Origin: Actinomycetes bacterium
Lineage (GTDB): Bacteria; Actinomycetota; Thermoleophilia; Solirubrobacterales; Solirubrobacteraceae
Direction of reading: 5' to 3'
Assembly: GCA_023404805.1 (NCBI GenBank)
Contig: JAEYAL010000018.1
Span: forward strand, 1 to 41,359
Length of the DNA stretch: 41,359 bases
Notes under the pieces: generated by a model
Databases searched by the model: none
Told to the model about the DNA's origin: nothing
What the model saw: the letters and a program-made list of their open reading frames with translations, nothing else
Position numbers and translations under genes: made by a program
Shown: piece after piece, positions 7,539 through 16,160 of the stretch
Position numbering within the stretch: position 1 is the stretch's first letter
Layout: each line of letters starts with the position of its first letter

Positions 7539-9099
7539 GCGCGGTCCCCGGCGTCTCGGCCTGCGGAGCGTCCGGCAGCGTGATCCCGGGGATCGACGGC
7601 GCCGGAGCCGGGGCGGCGTCGACCGGCTCGCGCAGAGCGGGCGGCGGGGTGAGGTCGAGGAGCGTGACCTCGTCGTTGACCGGCACCACGAAGCTCGAGG
7701 TGTTGTTGAAGGAGAGCATCGGGCTCGCCGACACTGTCGGGACGAACTGCTTCGCCGACCACGTTCCGGCGCTGCCGTCGAGGCTCACCTTGACGGCCTT
7801 CGGGAGGACCGGGAGCTCGTTGTAGTTGTAGTCGACGCGTGGCCAGGCCTCGGCCTTCCAGCTCGCGGACTGCTCGGGGCGCCAGAGCGCGAGCACGTAC
7901 GAGCCGTCGGCGCGCCGCAGCACGAGGCGCTCGATGGCGTCTTCGCCGAGCGACTCGCCGGAGAGGCCGTCGGTGAGCGACACGTCGAGCTTGCCGGGCT
8001 TCGCGCCGGCGCCAAGGTCGCCGATCACCGAGTTCAGGCGGGAGACAGCCTGGTACGCGACCTTCGGTCCGGCCATCCGCAGCAGGCCCTGCGACTTGCC
8101 TGCCCGCGCCTTCATCAGGCCGTAGCCGTGGTTGCGGTCGGTCGGCGCCGCCGAGAGGTCGACGAGTTCGTAGAGGTACGTCCGCGGGACGCCCCGCTTG
8201 AAGTTGTGGAGCAGCAGGCGCACGTTGTAGACGGCCTGCGCGCGCTGGCTGACCCAGTCGGGCGTGAGCACCGAGCCGGCCGTCGAGTAGCCGCTCTCGG
8301 TCGCGATCGCGGTGTCGCCCGCGGCCAGGCTGATCGCGCAGTCGACGATCGTGCGGCCCTTGTCGCACTCGGAGTTCAGACCCTCCTCGGGGGTGCTCCA
8401 GATCGCCGGATACGGATGCATGTTCGGCACGTCGGCGAGCTCGGGCTTCCACCCGGCGGCGGCCAGTGCGGCCGTCTGGGACTGGCGGCCGAGGGCGGGC
8501 GCGAGCACCGGGATGTCGCGCAAGCTGGCGAACTCCGGCTGCGCGAGCAGCCGGCTCAGCGTGGTGGCGTCGGCGACGGTCTGCAGCGCCCAGTTCTTGG
8601 ACTGCAGGTCGGGCTCGTTGACCATCTCGATGCCCTCGGCGAGGTCGGCCAGCTCGCTGTCGCGCACACCGCGCAGGGCGCGCTCGATCTCCGCGTCGCG
8701 GTCGGCGCGGAGCACCGGCTTGCTGCTGATCGGCATCACGTTGATCATCAGCCCGACGCGCTGGCCGCCCGGGTAGGTGCTGTTGCCGATCTGGGCGAGG
8801 CGCGTGCGGACGGTGGCGCAGACGGGTTCCACGTTGAGGCAGGCGTGGTCGCGCACGTGGCGCACACCGAGGTCGCGGAGCGCAGCCTGGAGGTTCTCGA
8901 TCGGCTCCTCGGCGTAGGCGTAGCCCGCGAAGTCGAGGTGCGTCTGCACGCCGACGGAGTCGCGGTAGGCGCTCGCTGCGGGGGCCGGAAGCACCTCGGC
9001 GCGCGCGCTCGCCGGCATCGCCGTGATGGCGATGGCGGTTGCGGTGAGGACCGTTTGGACGACGGTCCGGACACCATGGCGACGTGGTGTTGGGGACAT
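7261..9099 (-). CDS. Exported clan GH-A glycosidase-like protein with basic C-terminal tail (paralog 1)
   Basis: 612 residues. A signal peptide starts at MSPTPRRHGVRTVVQTVL and ends in ASARA. The barrel keeps two carboxylates typical of clan GH-A: the acid/base in MVNEPDLQ and the presumed nucleophile in IATESGYSTAG; PNMHPYPAIW and PRTYLYELVDL are shared with its two paralogs. Four Cys (HACLNVEPVC, SECDKGRTIVDC) are conserved among paralogs and could form disulfides. After the core comes a Pro/Ala linker and an Arg/Lys-rich tail of about 75 residues (RARARTRARRAYDACLRR). The start has GGAGG 7 nt upstream (9107-9111). The tail is encoded antisense to the nucleotidyltransferase C-terminus. Substrate unknown. 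Confidence 0.85.
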   Translation of the reverse strand: MSPTPRRHGVRTVVQTVLTATAIAITAMPASARAEVLPAPAASAYRDSVGVQTHLDFAGYAYAEEPIENLQAALRDLGVRHVRDHACLNVEPVCATVRTRLAQIGNSTYPGGQRVGLMINVMPISSKPVLRADRDAEIERALRGVRDSELADLAEGIEMVNEPDLQSKNWALQTVADATTLSRLLAQPEFASLRDIPVLAPALGRQSQTAALAAAGWKPELADVPNMHPYPAIWSTPEEGLNSECDKGRTIVDCAISLAAGDTAIATESGYSTAGSVLTPDWVSQRAQAVYNVRLLLHNFKRGVPRTYLYELVDLSAAPTDRNHGYGLMKARAGKSQGLLRMAGPKVAYQAVSRLNSVIGDLGAGAKPGKLDVSLTDGLSGESLGEDAIERLVLRRADGSYVLALWRPEQSASWKAEAWPRVDYNYNELPVLPKAVKVSLDGSAGTWSAKQFVPTVSASPMLSFNNTSSFVVPVNDEVTLLDLTPPPALREPVDAAPAPAPSIPGITLPDAPQAETPGTAPTAPSSGAPRPAEASQTGAPAAQTPARAQADVAREKANRRARARTRARRAYDACLRRQVEQAQRRTHAKRARLHQERPTKEMRARCDRLLER

Positions 9100-9269
9100 T
9101 TCGCGACCTCCGGGTCGCTGCGGCCGGGACGATGGCCGTTCCGTGATTGGTATCACATACGGTGCATTGATGCGAGTCGGTGAGTTGCGCGTTGGGCGCG
9201 TTGCCACCCGTGTTGAGGGGCGACTCAAGAAAGTGGCCAGCGCTGCTGGGTAGGCGAACTAGCCGCCGG

Positions 9270-9275
9270 TACCCT
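9270..9275 (+). promoter_or_regulatory. -10 box of the J-domain gene, leaderless type
   Basis: TACCCT, 7 nt, then GTG at 9283. The purine-rich 7-nt spacer resembles a ribosome-binding site but touches the start codon, so it could not work as one. Confidence 0.5.
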
Positions 9276-9282
9276 GGAAGGA

Positions 9283-10524
9283 GTGACAGCGGTCGTCGAC
9301 ATCCAGCAGCTGGTCCTGCTGCTCGAGCTCGAGCCGCCCTTCGACAAGAAGGCCGTGCAGGCTGCACGCCGAACGATGGCGAAGCGCTGGCATCCCGACC
9401 TGGCCCCGGCCGGTCAAGAGCTGCAGCACGAGCGGCACCTCAAGGCGATCAACGAGGCCGCGGACCATCTCGAGCAGCTCGCCGAGGGGTCGCGCGGAGG
9501 CAAGGTGTCGGCCAACGCGGTGCGTGTCGCCGGGCAAGCTGCCGCACGGGCACGGGCCGAAGAGGGCCGCCGCAACTACGAGGCGCAGCAGCGCGCCCGG
9601 GCAGCCGCCGCCGATCAAGCCGTCAACGACCCGTTCGGCAACCGCATGCCCGACCACTCGGTCGTGCACCGCTACGCGCGCTGCCTGTCTTACCCTGAAT
9701 GGGGGGTCGGCACGGTCGACGGCATCTACTTCACCGGCGACGGCGACCACGTCCAGCAGTGGGCTCGCGTGCGCTTCTCCGACGGCATCCGCACGGTGCC
9801 TGCTGGGTCGCTGCAGTTCGTCGACTTCAGCCGCCCCGACGACGCCGCCGACCGGGTCGAGCGCTTTATGACGGCGGCCCGCCACGCGCTCGCCGAGAAC
9901 GACTTCAAGACCGCCGCGCAGCGGCTGACCTACGCCCGCGACGCGCAGCCCCGCAACCCGGTTGTGCTGCGGATGGTCTCGTTCGCGTTCTGGCAGTCCG
10001 GCCAGCTTGAGGCAGCAGGGCGGGCGGTCCGCGACTGGATCCGCGCGGAACCGGGCCGCCCGGCGCCGCAGCGCTACGCGTCGCGGATCTACGAGGCGAT
10101 GGGGGCGGTCGACCTGGCGCTCGGCGCCGCCGAGCTGGCGGCCGAGGCGGCGCCAGGCGACGCGAGCGGCTGGGAGCGCGTCGGACGCCTGCGCCTCGCG
10201 CGCTTCGACCGGGTCGGGGCGATCGAAGCGCTGGAGCGCGCGCGTGCGCTCGGGGCGACGGTCGAAGGCTTGCTCGACCTCGCGCTGGCCCATCAGCTGG
10301 CGGGCGATGTCGGCGCCGCGGTCGCAGCTGCCGAGCAGGCGACGGTCGTCGACCCAGACTCCGCCGAGGCGTGGAGCCGCTTGGCGCACACGCTCGCCCG
10401 CACCGATCTCGTGACTGAGGCCCTGAACGCCTGCGCGTTCGCGGAAGCCCGCGGCGCCGGCGACGAGGTCGCCCACCTGCGCGAGCGGCTCGAGGCGATC
10501 GCGCCGCGCGAACTGCCGGCCTGA
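9283..10524 (+). CDS. J-domain protein with C-terminal TPR-like repeats
   Basis: 413 residues. The N-terminal 60 residues form a short J domain with an intact HPD (KRWHPDLAP, near residue 37), the motif that stimulates Hsp70 ATPase. There is no G/F region or zinc finger, so it is a type III (class C) J protein. Residues about 115-185 hold a beta-rich segment (WGVGTVDGIYFTGDGDHVQQ, FSDGIRTVPAGSLQFV). From about 190 onward come TPR-like helical pairs rich in Ala/Leu. It likely recruits Hsp70 to a bound client. It sits between two exported glycosidase-like genes on the opposite strand, which may only be coincidence. The GTG start follows TACCCT by 7 nt. Confidence 0.85.
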   Translation: MTAVVDIQQLVLLLELEPPFDKKAVQAARRTMAKRWHPDLAPAGQELQHERHLKAINEAADHLEQLAEGSRGGKVSANAVRVAGQAAARARAEEGRRNYEAQQRARAAAADQAVNDPFGNRMPDHSVVHRYARCLSYPEWGVGTVDGIYFTGDGDHVQQWARVRFSDGIRTVPAGSLQFVDFSRPDDAADRVERFMTAARHALAENDFKTAAQRLTYARDAQPRNPVVLRMVSFAFWQSGQLEAAGRAVRDWIRAEPGRPAPQRYASRIYEAMGAVDLALGAAELAAEAAPGDASGWERVGRLRLARFDRVGAIEALERARALGATVEGLLDLALAHQLAGDVGAAVAAAEQATVVDPDSAEAWSRLAHTLARTDLVTEALNACAFAEARGAGDEVAHLRERLEAIAPRELPA

Positions 10525-10581
10525 GCGGCGCCGCTCCCGCGCCGACCGGCAAGATCGCGACGCGGCCATGCGGCGCGCCGA

Positions 10582-10603
10582 CCCCCGGACTGCTCTCCGG
10601 GGG
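10582..10603. terminator. GC-rich hairpin between convergent genes
   Basis: CCCCCGGA-ctgctc-TCCGGGGG, a perfect 8-bp stem with a 6-nt loop, lies between the J-domain gene (ends 10524) and paralog 2 (ends 10643). It is symmetric, so it could act on both strands; no T tract follows. Confidence 0.6.
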
Positions 10604-10642
10604 CCGTCTGGCGCTCGCCGTCAGGGTGTGAGCAGCCGGGGC

Positions 10643-12202
10643 TTACTCGTCGAGGTTGACCGGGCCGCCCGGCACGGGCACCCGGTAGTTCGCGCCGCGC
10701 AGGTCGATCAGCGTCACGTCCGGGCCGACCTGGGCGGTGAACGCCTGCGTGGTCGTCGCGAGCGCCTTCGTGGCGGTCTCGTCGATCGACGGGCGGAACA
10801 TCGTCGCGTTCCAGCCGCCAGAGATCCCCGTGTTGATCTTCACCGACACGGGCAGGTCCGGCACGTCGAGCGTGCGCTGCTTGAGCTGCACGTTGCTCCA
10901 CACAGCCTTCGGCTGCCAGAGGGCCAACACCATCGTGCCGTCGTTGCGGCGCAGCAGCACGCGGCGCACCGCGCTCTCGGGCAGGAGCTTGCCCGCGGCG
11001 TCGCGCAGGTCGAAGTCGAGGCCGCCGCCGGCCGCGACCTTCGCGCCGGCCTCGCCGATCCGCGAGTTCATGCGGGCGACGGCGTAGGCGGCGACCTTGG
11101 CGCGTGAGGAGACGATCGACCACGGGTCGATGTACTTGGACTCGTAGAGCCCGAAGCCCGAGGTCGCCGAGGCGATCTCAGGGCTGAGGTCGTTGAGCTC
11201 GTAGAGGTAGGTGCGGCCGATGCCCTTGGCGTAGTTGTCGAGCAGGAGCCGCGGCAGGTAGACGGCCTGCGTCTGGCGCGAGACCCACATGACCGACGTC
11301 TTGTCGCCGGTCGTCGAGTAGCCCGACTCGGTCGCCCACGGAGCGCGCGTCCCCGGGGCGAGGCGGCGCATGCAGTCCCACACGGTGAGCTTGCCGATGT
11401 TGCACGGCGCCTTGAGCGCCTCTTCCGGGCCGCCCCAGGCCGGCGGATAGGGGTGGAAGTTCGGCGTGATCGGCCGCAGCGTCGGCCAGGCGGCCTGGAG
11501 CAGGTAGGCGGTGCTGTTCGGGTGGCCGAGCGCCGGCGAGAGCAAGGGCAGGTTCGCGAGCGAGGCGAACCGCGGCTCAGCGAGCTTGGCGCGGATCGCG
11601 ACGTCGTCGGCGACGGCGATCTGCGGCCAGCCGCGGTAGTTCTGCAGGTCGGGCTCGTTGGTCTGCTCGATGCCGGCGACCGCGCCTGCCAGCGGCGGCG
11701 TCGACAGCGCCTTGAGGGCGCGCTCGATGTCGGCGTCGCGCTCGGCGCGGCCCGGGTGGGTCTCAACCTCTCGGGTGATGCCGAGCAGGTAGTCGACCGC
11801 CGGCATCGTCTTCTTCTCGGCGGCCTTCGCGCGCAGCGCCGCCATGCGGGCCCGGGGCTTGACGCAGGCCGCTTCGGTGTTCAGGCAGACGCTGTCGCGC
11901 ACGTGCCAGATACCGAGGTCGTTGAGCATCCGGGCGAGGGTGTCGGTGCTGGTCTGGTCCGACGCGTACCCCCCGAAGCTGTGGTGCATCTGGATGCCGA
12001 TGCTGTCGCGGAAGCCGGCAGCGGGCGAGGCCTGCACGGGCGCGGCGGAGGCGGGCGCGGCCGCCGTCAGCGACGTCGCAGCGAGACTGCCGAGGAGCGC
12101 GAGGCGCGTGCCGAGACGGCCGCGGCCGGCGGGACGGAGATGCAGGCCCTTGGCGGTGCGCAGGGTGCGCGACGGCCGGGGCCGAAGGCGAAGTTGGGAC
12201 AT
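10643..12202 (-). CDS. Exported clan GH-A glycosidase-like protein, no tail (paralog 2)
   Basis: 519 residues. A basic n-region (MSQLRLRPRPSRTL) precedes a hydrophobic stretch and SAAPVQA, read as a signal peptide. It shares with its neighbours the opening IGIQMHHSFGGYASD, the acid/base motif EQTNEPDLQ, PNFHPYPPAWGGPEE, the nucleophile motif ATESGYSTTG and GRTYLYELNDL, plus the four conserved Cys (SVCLNTEAAC, APCNIGKLTVWDC). Unlike paralogs 1 and 3 it stops soon after the domain, at VPGGPVNLDE. No ribosome-binding site supports the ATG at 12202; a GTG at 12265 in the same frame is the alternative. An inverted repeat lies about 60 nt upstream. Confidence 0.82.
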   Translation of the reverse strand: MSQLRLRPRPSRTLRTAKGLHLRPAGRGRLGTRLALLGSLAATSLTAAAPASAAPVQASPAAGFRDSIGIQMHHSFGGYASDQTSTDTLARMLNDLGIWHVRDSVCLNTEAACVKPRARMAALRAKAAEKKTMPAVDYLLGITREVETHPGRAERDADIERALKALSTPPLAGAVAGIEQTNEPDLQNYRGWPQIAVADDVAIRAKLAEPRFASLANLPLLSPALGHPNSTAYLLQAAWPTLRPITPNFHPYPPAWGGPEEALKAPCNIGKLTVWDCMRRLAPGTRAPWATESGYSTTGDKTSVMWVSRQTQAVYLPRLLLDNYAKGIGRTYLYELNDLSPEIASATSGFGLYESKYIDPWSIVSSRAKVAAYAVARMNSRIGEAGAKVAAGGGLDFDLRDAAGKLLPESAVRRVLLRRNDGTMVLALWQPKAVWSNVQLKQRTLDVPDLPVSVKINTGISGGWNATMFRPSIDETATKALATTTQAFTAQVGPDVTLIDLRGANYRVPVPGGPVNLDE

Positions 12203-12262
12203 AACGATGTCGCCGCGTCGGCGGCGTGACCTTCCAGCTTGGGACGGAGCGAGAGGGACAGG

Positions 12263-12283
12263 CACCGGTAGAGACGACCGGTG
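12263..12283. promoter_or_regulatory. Inverted repeat upstream of paralog 2
   Basis: CACCGGT-agagacg-ACCGGTG: perfect 7-bp arms, 7-nt spacer. It lies 61-81 nt before the ATG at 12202, where an operator or a 5' UTR hairpin could sit. It is not found upstream of paralogs 1 or 3. Confidence 0.5.
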
Positions 12284-12385
12284 TGGGGAGTGACTGAACG
12301 CACACTACCGATTCACGGGGGAGGAGTGCAACGTCCCCCGGTCGAGGGGCGGCAACTCGGCGGCCGTGAACTCGGCCGCGGCGGG

Positions 12386-14302
12386 TTACGCCGCCGCGCG
12401 CTTGGCGGCTCGTGCTGCGGCAGCGCGGCGCTTCGCCGCGGCTTTGGCCTTGGCGCGCTTCGCCTTCGCCTTCGCTTTGGCCTTCGCTTTCGCCTTCGCG
12501 GCGGCCTTCGCTTTCGCCTTCGCGGCGGCCTTCGCTTTGGCCGCGGCCTGGGTCTTGGCGGTCTCGGCGGAGATCTTGGTGTCGGTCGACGCCGCGGTCT
12601 GGGTCCCGGGGCTGGCGCCAGGCGTCCTGACCGTCGCTGGCGCGGCGGCGGCTGGCGCTGCGGCCGGTGTCTGCGGCGCGGCAGCGGCAGGGGCCTCGGC
12701 GGGCGGGTCGTCGCCACCAGCGGCGGGGGTGTCGTCGCCCTGCTCGAGCTCCGGCGACGCCGTCTCGACAGGCTCGACGCCGCCGAGGCTGAGCGCGGCG
12801 GTCTGGCCCGGGATGGTCGCGGTCGATGCCGCCGCGCCACGCAGGTCGATCAGCGTCACGTCGGCGCCAACCGGCGCAGTGAAGCGGCTGGTCGGGCTGA
12901 CGCGGCCCAGGGCGTTCCCGCTGAGGGTGGGCCGGAAGGCGGTGGCGGCCCAGCCGCCCGTCCGCGGCGTCCCGATCGTCACGTCGACGCTGAGGTCGCC
13001 CACCGGCTTGTCGCGCTGCGCGAGGTAGGCGTTGTCGAAGACCGACTTGGGCTGCCAGAGCGCGAGGGCGTAGGACCCGTCGGCGCGCTGCAGGAGCACA
13101 CGGCGCACCGTCGCGTCGTCGACGATCTTGCCGCCGCTGCGGAGCGTGAGGTCCAGCGGGGTGGCGGCGCCGGCGCCAGCGCCAAGGTCGCCGATACGGG
13201 CGTTGAGGCGGGCGACGGCCCAGGCGGCGGGCTTGGGGTCAGCGGCGCGCACGGTGGAGCCAGAGCGGCGCGAGCGCCAGAGGCCATAGCCATTGGTGGT
13301 CGAGGTGCGCTCCGGGGCGAGGTCGACCAGCTCGTAGAGGTAGGTCCTGGCGACGCCGCGCGAGAAGTTCTCGAGGAGCAGCCGCGGAAGGTAGGTGGCC
13401 TGCGCCTTCTCGCTGACCCAGCCTTGGTTGAACGCGCCGCCAGCGGTCGTGTAGCCGCTCTCGCTGGCGATCGGAGCGCCGCCGCTCGCCAGCTGGCGCA
13501 CGCAGCCAAGGGCGTCGGTGTTCCCAGCGCACGGGGTGGTGAGCGCGTTCTCGGGGCCGCCCCACGCCGGCGGGTACGGGTGGAAGTTCGGGGTGTAGTT
13601 GCGGGCGCCTGACCAGCCGGCGTTCAGCAGCAGCGGCGTGTTCGTCGTGTGGCCGACCGCCGGCGTGAGCCGCGGGATGGCGCGGGCGGCGGCGAAGCGC
13701 GGCTCCGCCAGCAGGCGGGTGGTGGTCGCGTCGTCGGCGAGCGTCTTGGCCTGCCAGTCGGCGACCCCCTTGAGGTCGGGCTCGTTGACGGCTTCGACGC
13801 CCGCGACCATGCCCGCGAGCGGCGCGGTCTGGACGGCGGCGAGCGCACGCTCGATGTCGGCGTCGCGGCTGGCGCGGTCCGGCTGGCTCTTGAGCTCCTG
13901 GGTGAGGTGCAGCAGCAGGTCGACGTCCGGCGCGCCCGGGCCCAGCGCGTCCTTGAGCGCAGCGAGCTTCGCGCGGATCGGAGCGCACGCCTGCTCGGTG
14001 TTGAGGCAGACGCTGTCGCGCACGTGGCGGATGCCGAGCGCGCGGAGCGCCGAGCCGAGCGTCTCAGCCGTCTCCGACTGGTAGGCGTAGCCGGTGAAGC
14101 TGTGGTGCATCTGCACGCCGATGCTGTCGCGGTACGCGCCCGCGCTCTGCGCCGGCACCGCAGCGGCGCCGGCGGGCGAAGCTGATGCTCCCACCCCTAG
14201 TCCGCCCAGGATCAGCGCAACGGCGGCCCGGCGCGTTGCGCGGGACCAGCGGGGAGCGGTGAGAGCGGCGGACGACATCCGTGTCGTGAAGGGGAGGGGC
14301 AT
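12386..14302 (-). CDS. Exported clan GH-A glycosidase-like protein with Lys/Ala-repeat tail (paralog 3)
   Basis: 638 residues. A signal peptide ends at SPAGAAA. The core matches its paralogs: IGVQMHHSFTGYAYQ, HVRDSVCLNTEQAC, the acid/base in EAVNEPDLK, PNFHPYPPAWGGPE, the nucleophile in IASESGYTTAG and ARTYLYELVDL. The two distal Cys are TTPCAGNTDALGC. The C-terminus is an Ala/Pro linker of about 70 residues and then about 60 residues of KAKAAAK-type repeats ending KRRAAAARAAKRAAA, reminiscent of histone-H1-like or HupB tails. On an exported enzyme such a tail would bind anionic surface polymers. The ATG at 14302 has an in-frame alternative at 14278; neither has a good ribosome-binding site. 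Confidence 0.84.
   Translation of the reverse strand: MPLPFTTRMSSAALTAPRWSRATRRAAVALILGGLGVGASASPAGAAAVPAQSAGAYRDSIGVQMHHSFTGYAYQSETAETLGSALRALGIRHVRDSVCLNTEQACAPIRAKLAALKDALGPGAPDVDLLLHLTQELKSQPDRASRDADIERALAAVQTAPLAGMVAGVEAVNEPDLKGVADWQAKTLADDATTTRLLAEPRFAAARAIPRLTPAVGHTTNTPLLLNAGWSGARNYTPNFHPYPPAWGGPENALTTPCAGNTDALGCVRQLASGGAPIASESGYTTAGGAFNQGWVSEKAQATYLPRLLLENFSRGVARTYLYELVDLAPERTSTTNGYGLWRSRRSGSTVRAADPKPAAWAVARLNARIGDLGAGAGAATPLDLTLRSGGKIVDDATVRRVLLQRADGSYALALWQPKSVFDNAYLAQRDKPVGDLSVDVTIGTPRTGGWAATAFRPTLSGNALGRVSPTSRFTAPVGADVTLIDLRGAAASTATIPGQTAALSLGGVEPVETASPELEQGDDTPAAGGDDPPAEAPAAAAPQTPAAAPAAAAPATVRTPGASPGTQTAASTDTKISAETAKTQAAAKAKAAAKAKAKAAAKAKAKAKAKAKAKRAKAKAAAKRRAAAARAAKRAAA
12480..12527. 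repeat. 24-bp perfect tandem duplication within the Lys/Ala tail of paralog 3
   Basis: Two exact adjacent copies (12480-12503 and 12504-12527) encode an 8-residue Ala/Lys unit, followed by a partial third. This shows the tail has grown by slippage. Confidence 0.8.
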
Positions 14303-14544
14303 CAGTTGTGCTTGGAGGCCCGCAGCGATCCGTCACCGCAAGCTCTGCACCCTGGATCGGCCGGTTTGAATCAGAAATGAACGTCTCCAGACGGGCGTCC
14401 GGGTGCCGCCGCGCCAGAGCCGACCGATGGGGGACGAACCAGCGCGCCGACGTGCCAACGGCGCGGGTCGTGGCGCGGCGCCGCGCGGGCGTCCGGTCGG
14501 CGCTCCGGAACGGCCCTCAGCGTTTGCGGGTCAGGCCGGAGCCG
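14303..14544. other. Intergenic region, 242 bp
   Basis: It separates the start of glycosidase-like paralog 3 from the end of the alpha/beta hydrolase. The segment nearest 14302 (14303-14400) is less GC-rich and is the likely promoter/5' UTR of paralog 3. I see no gene and no convincing terminator; the 11-mer cgggcgtccgg occurs twice. Confidence 0.4.
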
Positions 14545-15318
14545 TCAGCTCGGGCGGTGCGCCGCGAGGAACGCGAGTGTGGCGCCCGAGAACGCGTCTG
14601 GTTGCTCGAGCGGCGCGAGATGGCCGGCGCCCTTGAGCGTGAGGAGCTCGGCCTCGGGCAGCAGGCGAGCCAGGAGCTTGCCGCCCTCACGGAAGTCGAC
14701 GAGGTCGAGTTCGCCCTCGATCACGAGCGACGGCACGTCGATGCCGGTGAGGCGGTCGGGGTCGTCGCCGAGCGGATCGGCGACGTCGGACACGTTGCTG
14801 GCCGCGTCCTGCAGCTCGAACGCGCGCCGCTGCGCGGCGGCGACGTGGTCGCGGATCGCCGCCGGAGCCCCGGGCAGCGTCCAGGCCTCCACGACGGCCG
14901 CGGTCGCGGTCTCGAAGTCGCCGACGTCGAGCGCCCGCTCCTCCGCGGCCCACCGCTCCGCCAGCTCGGGCGACGGTTCCATGCCGGGCGCCGGCGCCGA
15001 CGCGAGCACCAGGCCCCAGAACCGCCCGCGGTGCAGCGCCGCCACACGCAGCGCCACCGCTCCGCCGTAGGAGCAGCCGATCAGCGCGGCGCTCTCGATG
15101 CCGAGCACGTCGAGCGTCGCGAACACGTCGTTCCACGGCGCCTGCGGACCGCTCGGCGGCGCCGCGTCCTCCCCGAAGCCGGGCAGGTCGAGGGCGACCG
15201 CGCGGTAGCCGTGCGTGGCGAGCTCGGGCAGCAGGGCAGCCCACATCCGCCGGTCGGCGATGCCGGCATGCAGCAGGACCACCGCGGGCCCCGAACCTTG
15301 CATGTCGTGCGGCAGCAT
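14545..15318 (-). CDS. Alpha/beta hydrolase
   Basis: 257 residues with the full alpha/beta hydrolase plan. The oxyanion-loop start is VVLLHAGIADRRMW, the nucleophile elbow is GCSYGG (Ser about 83), the acid is in IEGELDLVDF and the histidine in GAGHLAPLEQPD. The cap region between residues 125 and 185 is helical. Substrate cannot be deduced; related proteins include esterases, haloperoxidase-like enzymes and MhpC/enol-lactonase types. The ATG at 15318 follows TAGGCT by 7 nt. The gene is divergent from nucS. Confidence 0.88.
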   Translation of the reverse strand: MLPHDMQGSGPAVVLLHAGIADRRMWAALLPELATHGYRAVALDLPGFGEDAAPPSGPQAPWNDVFATLDVLGIESAALIGCSYGGAVALRVAALHRGRFWGLVLASAPAPGMEPSPELAERWAAEERALDVGDFETATAAVVEAWTLPGAPAAIRDHVAAAQRRAFELQDAASNVSDVADPLGDDPDRLTGIDVPSLVIEGELDLVDFREGGKLLARLLPEAELLTLKGAGHLAPLEQPDAFSGATLAFLAAHRPS

Positions 15319-15325
15319 CCGCGCC

Positions 15326-15331
15326 AGCCTA
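15326..15331 (-). promoter_or_regulatory. -10 box of the alpha/beta hydrolase, leaderless type
   Basis: TAGGCT read on the minus strand, 7 nt before the ATG at 15318. Confidence 0.5.
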
Positions 15332-15464
15332 TGGGGCGCGACCGGCGGTGAGCGGTCTGCCCCGGACGCCACATCGGCGCGGCGAAACCGGCCCGTGCAG
15401 GAACTTCGCGGAATCTGGCAACTTCGGTGCGGTGCTCCGGCCGCTGAGCCGCGGGCTGGCCCGG

Positions 15465-15470
15465 TAGCGT
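15465..15470 (+). promoter_or_regulatory. -10 box of nucS, leaderless type
   Basis: TAGCGT, 7 nt, GTG at 15478; no ribosome-binding site precedes the GTG. Confidence 0.5.
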
Positions 15471-15477
15471 CTCCGCG

Positions 15478-16152
15478 GTGCGTCTCATCGTTGCCCGCTG
15501 CGAGGTCCGCTACTACGGCCGCGTCACCGCCGTCTTGCCGATGGCGCTGCGCCTGCTGATGATCAAGAGCGACGGGTCGGTGATGGTCCACGCCGACACC
15601 GGCGGCTACAAGCCGCAGAACTGGATGACGCCGCCGACGGTGGTCGAGTTCGAAGGCGATCCGGTCACCTCGATGCACGTCCGCAAGGTAGGGGCCGACG
15701 ACGAGCTGAAGATCACCGTCGAGGAGATCGTCAGCGACACGCTCCACGACATGGGCGAGGCCGCGGCGCTTGAGAAGGACGGTGTCGAGAAGGACCTCCA
15801 GGCCGCGCTGGCCGACGCGCCGGAGTTCTGCGGCGAAGGGCTGCGGCTCGTGCGCCGCGAGTGGCCGACCGACATCGGCCCGGTCGACCTGATGTGCCGC
15901 GATGAAGACGACGGCTGGGTCGCTGTCGAGATCAAGCGCGTCGGGACGATCGACGCCGTTGAGCAGCTCACGCGCTATCTCGAGATGATGCGCGCCGACG
16001 AGACGCTGCGCGACTGCCGCGGCATCCTCGTGGCGGAGCGGATCGCACCTCAGGCCCGCACGCTCGCAGCCAGCCGCGGGATCGACTGGGTCGAGGTCGA
16101 CCTGGCCGTGGTCCGCGGGGAGCGCGAGGCCGACTTGACGCTGTTCGGCTGA
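15478..16152 (+). CDS. nucS: Mismatch-specific endonuclease NucS/EndoMS
   Basis: NucS cuts both strands at G-T, G-G and T-T mismatches and is the core of non-canonical mismatch repair in Actinobacteria and archaea, which lack MutS/MutL. The 224-residue protein opens as the family does (RLIVARCEVRYYGRV) and has GGYKPQNWM in the N-terminal DNA-binding domain. The RecB-like nuclease core carries IGPVDLMCRD (D137) and VAVEIKR (E151, K153). The C-terminus LTLFG resembles the sliding-clamp contact seen in characterised NucS proteins. GTG start, leaderless-looking. The gene stands alone, divergent from a hydrolase. Confidence 0.94.
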   Translation: MRLIVARCEVRYYGRVTAVLPMALRLLMIKSDGSVMVHADTGGYKPQNWMTPPTVVEFEGDPVTSMHVRKVGADDELKITVEEIVSDTLHDMGEAAALEKDGVEKDLQAALADAPEFCGEGLRLVRREWPTDIGPVDLMCRDEDDGWVAVEIKRVGTIDAVEQLTRYLEMMRADETLRDCRGILVAERIAPQARTLAASRGIDWVEVDLAVVRGEREADLTLFG

Positions 16153-16160
16153 CGCCATTG

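Noticed and set aside
12400..12560. Possible CRISPR-like repeat array
   Set aside because: The repeats are short, contiguous and in frame, encoding Lys/Ala units; there are no spacers.
14403..14636. 77-codon + strand frame between the glycosidase-like and hydrolase genes
   Set aside because: Arg/Pro/Gly-rich, no ribosome-binding site or TAnnnT box, and it runs antisense into the hydrolase.
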